Shown one piece after another: positions 32,961 through 39,375 of a stretch of DNA of 39,375 nt (positions are counted from its first letter, which is position 1; every line of letters begins with the position of its first letter). The notes beneath the pieces were generated by a model. It did no database searches. It was not told the DNA's origin and was given only the letters and a program-made list of their open reading frames with translations. The position numbers and the translations under genes are program-made. The stretch is from Nocardia alni (lineage in GTDB: Bacteria > Actinomycetota > Actinomycetes > Mycobacteriales > Mycobacteriaceae). The DNA lies in contig NZ_JAGPOX010000095.1 of assembly GCF_019038435.1 (NCBI RefSeq), forward strand, positions 1 through 39,375, read 5' to 3'.

Positions 32961-34787
32961 TCAGAACGCGGCCTCGTCCAGACGCATGATGTCGTTGTCG
33001 AGATTCTCGATCACCGAGCGGACGGCGCTCAGCAGCGGCAGCTTGTTCTTCGCGAACCACGAAGCGACGCCGACCTTTCCCGTGTAGAACAGCCGATCGG
33101 TGTCCGAGGGACCGCGGTCGAGTGCGTCCAGGGCGACCTTGGCCGCCGCCAGCAGCCGCCACGCGATGATCAGATCACCGGTCGCGTGCAGGAAGCGCAC
33201 CGAGCCCAGACCGACCTTGTAGATCTCCTCCGGATTCTGCTGCGAGGCCACCAGATATCCGGTCAGGGTGGCCGCCATGGCCTGCACATCCTCGAGCGCG
33301 GTGGCCAGCAGCGCCCGCTCGGTCTTCAACTGGGACTCGTCGGCCTCGACGAACTGCTGGATCAAGCCTGCCACGTGGCCCAGCGCCACGCCCTTGTCGC
33401 GGATGATCTTGCGGAAGAAGAAATCCTGCGCCTGAATCGCGGTGGTGCCCTCGTAGAGCGAGTCGATCTTGACGTCGCGGATATACTGCTCGATCGGGTA
33501 GTCCTGGAGATATCCGGAGCCGCCGAAGGTTTGCAGCGATTCGGTCAGCGTCTCGTACGCCCGCTCGGAGCCGACGCCCTTGACGAGGGGCAGCAGCAGA
33601 TCGTTCACCCGCGCGGCCACATCGGCGTCGGCGCCGAAGCCGGCCTCGGCGAGATCGGGACTCTGATACGCCGAGCAGTACAGATACAGCGAGCGCAGCC
33701 CCTCCGAGTACGCCTTCTGCAGGGCCAGGCTGCGGCGCACATCGGGATGGTGGGTGATGCTCACCCGCGGCGCGGCCTTGTTCGTGTTCTGTGTCAGATC
33801 CGCGCCCTGCACGCGAGTCTTGGCGTACTCCAGCGCATTCAGATATCCGGTCGAGAGCGTGCCCGCGGACAGCACGCCCACCATCATGCGGGCGTGCTCG
33901 ATCACCTTGAACATCTGCGCGATGCCGTTGTGCACATCGCCGACCAGATAGCCGACCGCGGGATGGTCGGCGCCGAAGGTCAATTCGCAGGTGGGCGAGG
34001 ACTTGATGCCCATCTTGTGCTCGAGGTTGGTGACGTACACGCCATTGCGCTCACCCAATGCCATTGTCTGCGAGTCGAACAGGAACTTCGGCACGACGAA
34101 CAGCGACAGCCCCTTGGTGCCGGGACCCGCGCCCTCGGGCCGGGCCAGGGTGAGGTGGAAGATGTTGTCGGCGGTGTCGCCGACGTCACCGCCGGAGATG
34201 AACCGCTTCACGCCCTCGATATGCCAGGTGCCGTCGGGCTGCTGGATCGCCTTGGTGCGGCCCATGCCCACGTCCGAACCGGCGTCCGGCTCGGTGAGCA
34301 CCATCGTTCCGCCCCAGCGGTTTTCCCAGGCGTGCGCCGCCCAGCGCCGCTGCTCCTCGGTCCCCTCACGGAACAGCACCTCGTGCATCAGCGGGCCCAT
34401 GTTGAAGAAGCTCGCCGAATTGTGCGCCGCCACAAGCATTTCCTGGCTCGCCCAGATCAGCGGGGATGGCGCGGAGACGCCGCCCATGGCCTCGGGCATG
34501 CCCAGCGCGGACCAGCCCGCGGCGTTCACCGCCGCCACGGTCTTGCGCATCGAGTCGGGCACCGTGATGGAGTGCGTAGCGGGATCGAACGTGACGGGGT
34601 TGCGGTCGGCATCCACGAAGGACTCCGAGACCGGGCCTTCCGCGAGCCGCAGCACCTCGCCCAGCATGCCGCGTGCGGTGTCGGCGTCCAGATCGCCGTA
34701 GGCGCCGCCGTCCAGCAGTTCCCCGATGCCCAGCACCTCGAACAAGTTGAACTCGATATCCCGAAGGTTCGCCTTGTAGTGCGTCAC
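32961..34787 (-). CDS. fadE5: acyl-CoA dehydrogenase, FadE5-like
   Basis: 608 residues, the long acyl-CoA dehydrogenase form. The N-terminus MTHYKANLRDIEFNLFEVLG closely resembles M. tuberculosis FadE5. FAD/substrate motifs VLTEPDAGSDVGMGRT and RFISGGD are present, with KIDSLYEGTTAIQAQDF carrying the catalytic Glu. A C-terminal extension of about 120 residues (from QQFVEADESQLK) adds the domain seen in FadE5 and very-long-chain enzymes. It oxidises acyl-CoA to trans-2-enoyl-CoA. GTG start with GAGGAGG seven bases upstream. It is divergent from a TetR gene that may regulate it. Confidence 0.92.
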   Translation of the reverse strand: MTHYKANLRDIEFNLFEVLGIGELLDGGAYGDLDADTARGMLGEVLRLAEGPVSESFVDADRNPVTFDPATHSITVPDSMRKTVAAVNAAGWSALGMPEAMGGVSAPSPLIWASQEMLVAAHNSASFFNMGPLMHEVLFREGTEEQRRWAAHAWENRWGGTMVLTEPDAGSDVGMGRTKAIQQPDGTWHIEGVKRFISGGDVGDTADNIFHLTLARPEGAGPGTKGLSLFVVPKFLFDSQTMALGERNGVYVTNLEHKMGIKSSPTCELTFGADHPAVGYLVGDVHNGIAQMFKVIEHARMMVGVLSAGTLSTGYLNALEYAKTRVQGADLTQNTNKAAPRVSITHHPDVRRSLALQKAYSEGLRSLYLYCSAYQSPDLAEAGFGADADVAARVNDLLLPLVKGVGSERAYETLTESLQTFGGSGYLQDYPIEQYIRDVKIDSLYEGTTAIQAQDFFFRKIIRDKGVALGHVAGLIQQFVEADESQLKTERALLATALEDVQAMAATLTGYLVASQQNPEEIYKVGLGSVRFLHATGDLIIAWRLLAAAKVALDALDRGPSDTDRLFYTGKVGVASWFAKNKLPLLSAVRSVIENLDNDIMRLDEAAF

Positions 34788-34935
34788 GGACCGGCCTCCT
34801 CGGCTGGGTTACGGCATGCGGACCCGCGTCCCGGAACATTCCGAGTCGGGCCGCACGCAGTGGTCTGTTGGGTTATATCTGGAGGTTGCCGTACGAGCAT
34901 CAGGCTACGCAACCGTAGGCTCATCATCACTCGGC

Positions 34936-34958
34936 TCGTTAACACATCCCTATAACGA
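34936..34958. promoter_or_regulatory. inverted repeat TCGTTA-N11-TAACGA, candidate TetR operator
   Basis: Perfect 6-bp arms in the 287-base divergent region between fadE5 and the TetR gene. A possible fadE5 -10, TATAAC on the minus strand (34872-34877), lies nearby. I see no gene in this region. Confidence 0.35.
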
Positions 34959-35061
34959 ACTGGTGATTGCGGTAACTCGTCGGGAGTACAACACTTCACA
35001 TCGCGATATTTGCCAATGGTTGTCCGATTGTTCGTATCCGGGATGCGTCCGCGGCCCGCTG

Positions 35062-35067
35062 TATCTT
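35062..35067 (+). promoter_or_regulatory. -10 hexamer of a leaderless TetR transcript
   Basis: TATCTT ends seven bases before the ATG at 35075. No convincing -35 is seen. Confidence 0.45.
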
Positions 35068-35074
35068 GGTCCGC

Positions 35075-35695
35075 ATGAGCTCGGAATCCGCGGTGCGGCC
35101 GCGCGCGCAGCATCTCGGACCCGAACGCCGCCGCCCGCACGTGCTCGACACCGCGCTGCGGATCGCGGTCGAGCACGGCATCGCGGCCGTCACCATCGCC
35201 GCGGTCGCCGAGGGGATGAACGTCACCCGCCCGGTGATCTACGCCTGCTATGCCGACCGGGTAGAACTCATCGACGCGCTGATCCGGCGCGAGGAGGGTT
35301 ATCTACTCGAGGGCATCCTCGGTGTGCTGCCCCGCCGCCGCGTCGAGGCAGACGAGGAGGTCTTCGTCGAAGGCTTCCGGGCGTTGCTGGAGACCGTTGC
35401 CGCCCGGCCCGATACCTGGAAGTTGTTGTACGGCAATCCCGATCCCGCGGTGGCCGGCTCGTTCGGGCGGGGTCGCCGAGTGGCCGTGGAGCGCTGTACG
35501 CGCCGGTTGCGCCCGACGCTGCGGGCATGGGGCACCGTCGAGGCCGACCGCAAACTGCCCGTCCTGGTCGAGTTGTGGGTCTCCACGGGGGAGGGCGCGG
35601 TCCGCACGCTGCTGTCCGGGGACGGTGAATGGACGCCGCAGGATCTGGGCGCGTTCACCGGTGCGGCGGTCTACCGCGCACTGCGCTCCGCCTGA
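35075..35695 (+). CDS. TetR-family transcriptional regulator
   Basis: 206 residues. The N-terminal helix-turn-helix spans about residues 25-65 (HVLDTALRIAVEHGIAAVTI, AAVAEGMNVTRPVIYACYAD), with the usual Y-x-x-Y/F recognition-helix end. The ligand-binding domain follows, with LLEGILGVLPRRRVEADEEV and an Arg-rich GRGRRVAVERCTRRLRPT segment. The ATG at 35075 is chosen; TATCTT seven bases upstream suggests a leaderless mRNA. It is divergent from fadE5, the obvious candidate target; autoregulation is likely. Confidence 0.87.
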   Translation: MSSESAVRPRAQHLGPERRRPHVLDTALRIAVEHGIAAVTIAAVAEGMNVTRPVIYACYADRVELIDALIRREEGYLLEGILGVLPRRRVEADEEVFVEGFRALLETVAARPDTWKLLYGNPDPAVAGSFGRGRRVAVERCTRRLRPTLRAWGTVEADRKLPVLVELWVSTGEGAVRTLLSGDGEWTPQDLGAFTGAAVYRALRSA

Positions 35696-35856
35696 GTTCA
35701 CCTACCTGGCCGATTCCGGTCGCTCATCGGCCACGGCTGGGCATTGAACGGTCGAACCTATCGCCGCTGCTAGCGATGCGGTCCGAACACAGGTTCGGCA
35801 ATCCGCCTGTCGCGCGGCAGTCTGGGCATGTACTCTCGGCCGAGTACTACAACAGA

Positions 35857-35962
35857 ACATGCGGGGGCTCGCACCAGCGGGCTGAGAGGACGGCTAGCCC
35901 ATTCGGGCGGATCAGGGCCGTCGACCGTTCGAACCTGACCGGGTAATGCCGGCGTAGGGAGG
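35857..35962 (+). ncRNA. TPP (thi-box) riboswitch
   Basis: Conserved aptamer blocks appear in order: GCGGGGGCTC (35861-35870), CTGAGAGGA (35882-35890), CCGTTCGAACCTGACCGG (35925-35942), GTAATGCCGGCGTAGGGA (35943-35960). The AGGGAGG ribosome-binding site of thiC (35956-35962) overlaps the 3' end of the aptamer, 7 nt before the ATG, so ligand binding can mask it. A GTACTC/GAGTAC hairpin (35830-35847) precedes the aptamer. Confidence 0.95.
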
Positions 35963-35969
35963 TTTCAAC

Positions 35970-37610
35970 ATGTCGGACAATCACGTCTCGGGCACGGTCG
36001 ACTCCGTGACCACCGGCCCCATTCAGGGCAGCGTCAAGTACTATGAAAAGGTCGATGACCTGCGGATTCCTGTCCGTCGGATCAATCTGACCAACGGCGA
36101 GCAGTTCGACGTCTACGACACCTCGGGTCCGTACACCGACGACACGGCCGCCATCGACCTGGAGGCCGGGCTGCCCAAGCTGCGTGACGGGTGGGCCAAG
36201 CCGCAGGTATCCGGCCCGCCCACTCAGCTCGCCTGGGCGCGCGAGGGCATCGTCACCAGCGAGATGCGGTATATCGCCGCGCGCGAAGGGGTTTCGCCCG
36301 AGGTGGTGCGCGAGGAGGTCGCCGCGGGCCGTGCGGTGATCCCGGCCAACCACAACCATCCCGAATCCGAGCCGATGATCATCGGCAAGAAGTTCGCGGT
36401 GAAAATCAATGCGAACATCGGCAATTCGGCCGTCACCTCCTCCATCGCCGAGGAGGTCGAAAAGATGGTGTGGGCCACCCGCTGGGGCGCCGACACCATC
36501 ATGGATCTGTCCACAGGCAAGAACATCCACGAGACCCGCGAGTGGATCCTGCGCAATTCGCCGGTACCGGTCGGCACCGTGCCGATCTACCAGGCCCTGG
36601 AGAAGGTGAACGGCGATCCCACACAGCTCACGTGGGAGATCTACCGCGACACCGTGATCGAGCAGGCCGAGCAGGGCGTGGACTATATGACCGTGCACGC
36701 CGGCGTGCTGCTGCGGTACGTGCCGCTGACCGCCAAGCGGGTCACCGGCATCGTCTCGCGCGGCGGGTCGATCATGGCCGCGTGGTGCCTGGCGCATCAT
36801 CAGGAGTCGTTCCTGTACACGAATTTCGCCGAGCTGTGCGAGATCCTGGCGAAGTACGACATCACCTTCTCGCTGGGTGACGGCCTGCGTCCGGGCTCGA
36901 TCGCCGATGCCAACGACGAGGCCCAGTTCTCCGAGCTGCGCACCCTCGGTGAGCTCACGACGATCGCGAAATCCTATGGCGTGCAGGTGATGATCGAGGG
37001 CCCGGGCCACGTGCCCATGCACAAGATCGTGGAGAACGTGCGGCTCGAGGAGGAGCTGTGCGAGGAGGCGCCGTTCTATACCCTCGGCCCCCTGGCCACC
37101 GATATCGCACCCGCCTACGACCACATCACCTCCGCGATCGGCGCGGCGATCATCGCCCAGGCGGGCACCGCGATGCTGTGCTACGTCACACCCAAGGAAC
37201 ACCTGGGCCTGCCCAACCGCGACGACGTGAAGACAGGCGTCATCACCTACAAGATCGCCGCCCACGCCGCCGACCTGGCCAAGGGACATCCTCGCGCCCA
37301 GGACCGTGACAACGAACTGTCCAAGGCTCGCTTCGAATTCCGCTGGCACGACCAGTTCGCCCTGTCCCTGGATCCCGATACTGCCCGCGAATTCCACGAC
37401 GAGACCCTCCCGGCGGAGCCCGCCAAGACCGCCCACTTCTGCTCCATGTGTGGTCCCAAGTTCTGCTCCATGCGCATCTCCGCCGACGTACGCGAATACG
37501 CGGAGAAGCAGGGCCTCACCGACGTTCAGGCGATCGAGGCCGGAATGGCGGAGAAATCGGCCGAATTCGCCGAATCCGGCGGCAAGGTGTACCTCCCGGT
37601 CGTCTCGTAA
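35970..37610 (+). CDS. thiC: phosphomethylpyrimidine synthase
   Basis: 546-residue radical-SAM enzyme that converts aminoimidazole ribotide to hydroxymethylpyrimidine phosphate for thiamine synthesis. The C-terminal [4Fe-4S] motif CSMCGPKFC (Cys 491, 494, 499) is intact. HAGVLLRYV, VSRGGSIMAAWCLAHHQE, GDGLRPGSIADAND and EGPGHVP are ThiC hallmarks. Length is normal for actinobacterial ThiC. Repression by TPP through the upstream riboswitch is expected. The TetR gene downstream converges on it, separated by two hairpins. Confidence 0.97.
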   Translation: MSDNHVSGTVDSVTTGPIQGSVKYYEKVDDLRIPVRRINLTNGEQFDVYDTSGPYTDDTAAIDLEAGLPKLRDGWAKPQVSGPPTQLAWAREGIVTSEMRYIAAREGVSPEVVREEVAAGRAVIPANHNHPESEPMIIGKKFAVKINANIGNSAVTSSIAEEVEKMVWATRWGADTIMDLSTGKNIHETREWILRNSPVPVGTVPIYQALEKVNGDPTQLTWEIYRDTVIEQAEQGVDYMTVHAGVLLRYVPLTAKRVTGIVSRGGSIMAAWCLAHHQESFLYTNFAELCEILAKYDITFSLGDGLRPGSIADANDEAQFSELRTLGELTTIAKSYGVQVMIEGPGHVPMHKIVENVRLEEELCEEAPFYTLGPLATDIAPAYDHITSAIGAAIIAQAGTAMLCYVTPKEHLGLPNRDDVKTGVITYKIAAHAADLAKGHPRAQDRDNELSKARFEFRWHDQFALSLDPDTAREFHDETLPAEPAKTAHFCSMCGPKFCSMRISADVREYAEKQGLTDVQAIEAGMAEKSAEFAESGGKVYLPVVS

Positions 37611-37631
37611 TCCCCACTTCCCCAAGGCGAA

Positions 37632-37703
37632 CCCGGGTCCGGCCTCCCAGCGGAGGCCAGGGTCCCGCCTGACCCCGGCCTCCGCTGGGACGACGGACCC
37701 GGG
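37632..37703. repeat. large REP-like palindromic hairpin, probable bidirectional terminator
   Basis: 72-nt structure with three nested perfect stems. The outer 9 bp pairs CCCGGGTCC (37632-37640) with 37695-37703. The middle 13 bp pairs CCCAGCGGAGGCC (37646-37658) with 37677-37689. The inner 5 bp pairs GGGTC (37660-37664) with GACCC (37671-37675). There is a 5x5 internal loop. It lies between the convergent thiC and TetR genes. Confidence 0.8.
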
Positions 37704-37706
37704 GTA

Positions 37707-37725
37707 TCGCGGCTCGACGCCGCGA
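37707..37725 (-). terminator. small hairpin after the TetR gene
   Basis: 7-bp stem TCGCGGC/GCCGCGA with a TCGAC loop, directly beyond the stop of the leftward TetR gene. Confidence 0.5.
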
Positions 37726-37729
37726 GAAC

Positions 37730-38377
37730 TCACTCTGGCGGCTGCCAGCGGTATGCGAATTCGCCCGGCTCCGGGGGCGGCCCCGGAAGCTCCGAGTCGA
37801 CGGTCAGGCCGTCGATGATCATCGCCAAGACGCGGCGACGCAGCTGGCCCGCGCGCGCGGGGTCGGGATGGGTGATGGCGGCACAGGATTCGAGAAGCAA
37901 TCCCAGATCGGTGGTGCCGATCCCGGGACGCAGACGACCGGAACGGCGGGCGCGTCGGATCACCTCCTCACTCAGCTCGCCGGAGCGGCGGACCTCCGGA
38001 ACGATCTCGTCGTCGGGGGTGAAGGTGCCGGCGAGGCGGACGGTCAGTGAGTGGACATCGGCGTCGACCACGCGGCGCAGGAAATCCACCAAGACCTGCC
38101 AATCATCCGAATTCTCCAGCGCCGCTTCGGCTTCGGCGTTGAAACGACGCAGGCCGTTGTAGCACAGGGTGCGCAGTAGCGCCTCCTTGGACGGGTAGCG
38201 ACGATACAGAGCGCTGATGCCAACGCCGGCCCGCTCGGCGACCGCGGCGATGGGTGCGCCCGCATCGGCGAGGAACACCGCACGGGCGGCATCCAGGATG
38301 ATCCCGTCGTTGCGGGCGGCCTGCGCCTTACGGCCCGAGAGGCCCTTGGGAGCTGGGGTTTCGGCTGTTGTGGGCAT
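37730..38377 (-). CDS. TetR-family transcriptional regulator
   Basis: 215 residues. Helix-turn-helix at about residues 25-70 (GIILDAARAVFLADAGAPIAAVAERAGVGISALYRRYPSKEALL), with the consensus LYRRYPSKE recognition helix end. A ligand-binding domain follows, with a proline-rich C-terminus (PGPPPEPGEF). TAGTCT six bases before the ATG (38384-38389, minus strand) suggests a leaderless message. It is divergent from the epoxide hydrolase gene across an 87-base region with two inverted copies of a 21-nt operator, so it very likely represses both genes. Confidence 0.92.
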   Translation of the reverse strand: MPTTAETPAPKGLSGRKAQAARNDGIILDAARAVFLADAGAPIAAVAERAGVGISALYRRYPSKEALLRTLCYNGLRRFNAEAEAALENSDDWQVLVDFLRRVVDADVHSLTVRLAGTFTPDDEIVPEVRRSGELSEEVIRRARRSGRLRPGIGTTDLGLLLESCAAITHPDPARAGQLRRRVLAMIIDGLTVDSELPGPPPEPGEFAYRWQPPE

Positions 38378-38393
38378 GAATCGAGACTAGCAC

Positions 38394-38423
38394 TTGAAAC
38401 GGAATGATCCGTTCTGCTACTCT
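38394..38423 (+). promoter_or_regulatory. epoxide hydrolase promoter
   Basis: TTGAAA (38394-38399), 18-nt spacer, TACTCT (38418-38423). Operator copy A covers the spacer. Confidence 0.6.
38396..38416 (-). promoter_or_regulatory. TetR operator copy A
   Basis: On the minus strand CAGAACGGATCATTCCGTTT then C. It contains AACGGA-N4-TCCGTT and matches copy B at 17 of 21 positions. Confidence 0.72.
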
Positions 38424-38428
38424 CTAAA

Positions 38429-38449
38429 CAGAACAAAACATTCCGTTCC
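38429..38449 (+). promoter_or_regulatory. TetR operator copy B
   Basis: On the plus strand CAGAACAAAACATTCCGTTC then C, opposite in orientation to copy A. The shared 9-bp CATTCCGTT arm is exact (38439-38447). It lies between the -10 and the RBS of the epoxide hydrolase gene. Confidence 0.68.
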
Positions 38450-38464
38450 GATTCAGGAGATCCA

Positions 38465-39375
38465 ATGAACGCCATCCACCCCTTCCGCATCGATGTCCCC
38501 CAGGCCCGCCTCGATGATCTGGCCGAGCGCCTGCGCCGGTCCCTGTGGCCGGACGAGCTGCCGGGCGTCGGCGACGCCTACGGCGTTCCCGGCGATCGGG
38601 TGCGGGCGCTCGCACGTTACTGGCTCGACGAATTCGACTGGCGCGCACTGGAGTCGAGGCTCAACGCCTACCCCCAGTTCACGACCGACATCGAGGGTGA
38701 GGACATTCATTTCCTGCACATCCGCTCCACCCGCGAGGATGCGATTCCGGTGATCCTCACCCACGGCTGGCCCGGTTCGATCCTGGAGTACCTCGACGTC
38801 ATCGCGCCGCTGACCGAGCCCGAATCGGTCGAGACGCCCGCCTTCCACGTGGTGATCCCCTCCCTGCCCGGCTTCGGTTTCTCCGGCCCGACCCGCAGCA
38901 CCGGATGGACCACCCACCGCACCGCGCAGGCCTGGCTGGAGCTGATGGACCGGCTCGGTTACCAGCGCTTCGCCGCGATCGGCAACGACGCGGGTTCGAT
39001 GATCTCCCCCGAGATCGCCCGCCTCGCGCCCGAGCGCATGATCGGAGTTCATGTGACACAGCTGTTCTCGTTCCCCTCGGGCGATCCGGCCGAGATGGCC
39101 GATCTGCCGGACGAGGACATGGCCGCACTGGGTCACCTGCAGTGGTTCCACGAGAACAAGATGGCCTTCAACATCCTGCACAGCCAGCAGCCCCAGACCC
39201 TCGCCTACGCACTCACCGACTCACCCCTGGGCCTGCTCGGCTGGAACACCCAACTGTTCGGCGAATCCCTGGACGCGGACTTCATCATCGGCAACGTGGC
39301 GATCTACTGGCTGACAGGCACCGCAGCCTCCTCGATCCGCTTCTACTACGAGGACGCCCACGCCCCCCGCACCCC
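38465..39375 (+). CDS. epoxide hydrolase (EHN domain), 3' end beyond the window
   Basis: The reading frame is open from the ATG to the last base (303 codons), so the gene is cut by the window. The N-terminal EHN domain (FRIDVPQARLDDLAERLRRS, LWPDELPG) precedes an alpha/beta-hydrolase fold. The oxyanion motif is HGWPG (100-104). The nucleophile elbow is GNDAG with Asp-175, and PSLPGFGFSG is present. These features fit microsomal-type epoxide hydrolases, which open epoxides to diols via an Asp-ester; the substrate is unknown. AGGAG lies 6 nt before the ATG. Expression should be controlled by the divergent TetR protein through two operator copies. Confidence 0.92.
   Translation, partial: MNAIHPFRIDVPQARLDDLAERLRRSLWPDELPGVGDAYGVPGDRVRALARYWLDEFDWRALESRLNAYPQFTTDIEGEDIHFLHIRSTREDAIPVILTHGWPGSILEYLDVIAPLTEPESVETPAFHVVIPSLPGFGFSGPTRSTGWTTHRTAQAWLELMDRLGYQRFAAIGNDAGSMISPEIARLAPERMIGVHVTQLFSFPSGDPAEMADLPDEDMAALGHLQWFHENKMAFNILHSQQPQTLAYALTDSPLGLLGWNTQLFGESLDADFIIGNVAIYWLTGTAASSIRFYYEDAHAPRT

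Noticed and set aside
35847..37733. 628-codon open frame opposite thiC
   Set aside because: It is antisense to intact thiC and runs through the riboswitch and the palindrome, with no recognisable domain.

Overview
The window is high-GC DNA from an actinobacterium, most likely Nocardia or a close relative in the Nocardiaceae. The evidence is the dense GC-rich coding, a stand-alone groEL2 under a CIRCE element, an actinobacterial rrn leader at the left edge, and a gene set that (from memory) matches the Mycobacterium tuberculosis Rv0423c-Rv0440 neighbourhood: groEL2, psd, pssA, a Cdc48-type ATPase, a YbdK-like ligase, sodC, virR, a DUF3263 protein, def, a GNAT protein, xthA and thiC. I see no insertion sequence, prophage, tRNA or CRISPR array.

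Layout. 1-413: promoter and leader of an rRNA operon transcribed leftwards out of the window. 414-3330: a Uma2-type nuclease, groEL2 with CIRCE and terminator, and a small hypothetical gene. 3423-6450: trans-aconitate methyltransferase, a ClpC2-like autoregulator with tandem operators, a class-A-like serine hydrolase and a lipoprotein. 6544-10086: a tightly coupled leftward operon encoding a response regulator fused to a thioredoxin-reductase-like flavoprotein, a histidine kinase with a cyclic-nucleotide-binding domain, and a UBP-type zinc finger. 10202-13409: a 62-residue gene with its own terminator, SRPBCC and SIMPL proteins, FabH and a GlsB-like membrane protein. 13508-15126: psd-pssA, the phosphatidylethanolamine pathway. 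15153-21182: a complete Mrp/Mnh cation/proton antiporter operon (mnhA with fused B, then C, D, E, F, G). 21334-26531: an unknown polytopic membrane protein, the Cdc48-like ATPase and a PAP2-family enzyme. 26643-29639: ybdK-like, sodC, virR and DUF3263, all leftward. 29766-32185: def, GNAT, xthA, rightward. 32182-34787: an unknown membrane protein and a FadE5-like acyl-CoA dehydrogenase. 35075-39375: a TetR gene, thiC under a TPP riboswitch, a large palindromic hairpin, and a TetR/epoxide hydrolase divergon cut by the window edge.

Themes. Much of the window concerns protein quality control (GroEL2, ClpC2-like, Cdc48-like, Def), envelope lipid and cation homeostasis (Psd, PssA, PAP2, Mnh, GlsB, VirR), and redox or oxidative stress (SodC, the flavoprotein two-component operon, the YbdK-like ligase). 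Several genes have a TAnnnT -10 hexamer only 6-8 nt before the start codon, which suggests leaderless transcripts. The least-described unit is the kinase / response regulator-flavoprotein / UBP zinc finger operon at 6544-10086. The best-resolved regulatory structure is the promoter of the clpC2-like gene, where two identical-arm operators overlie the -35 and -10.
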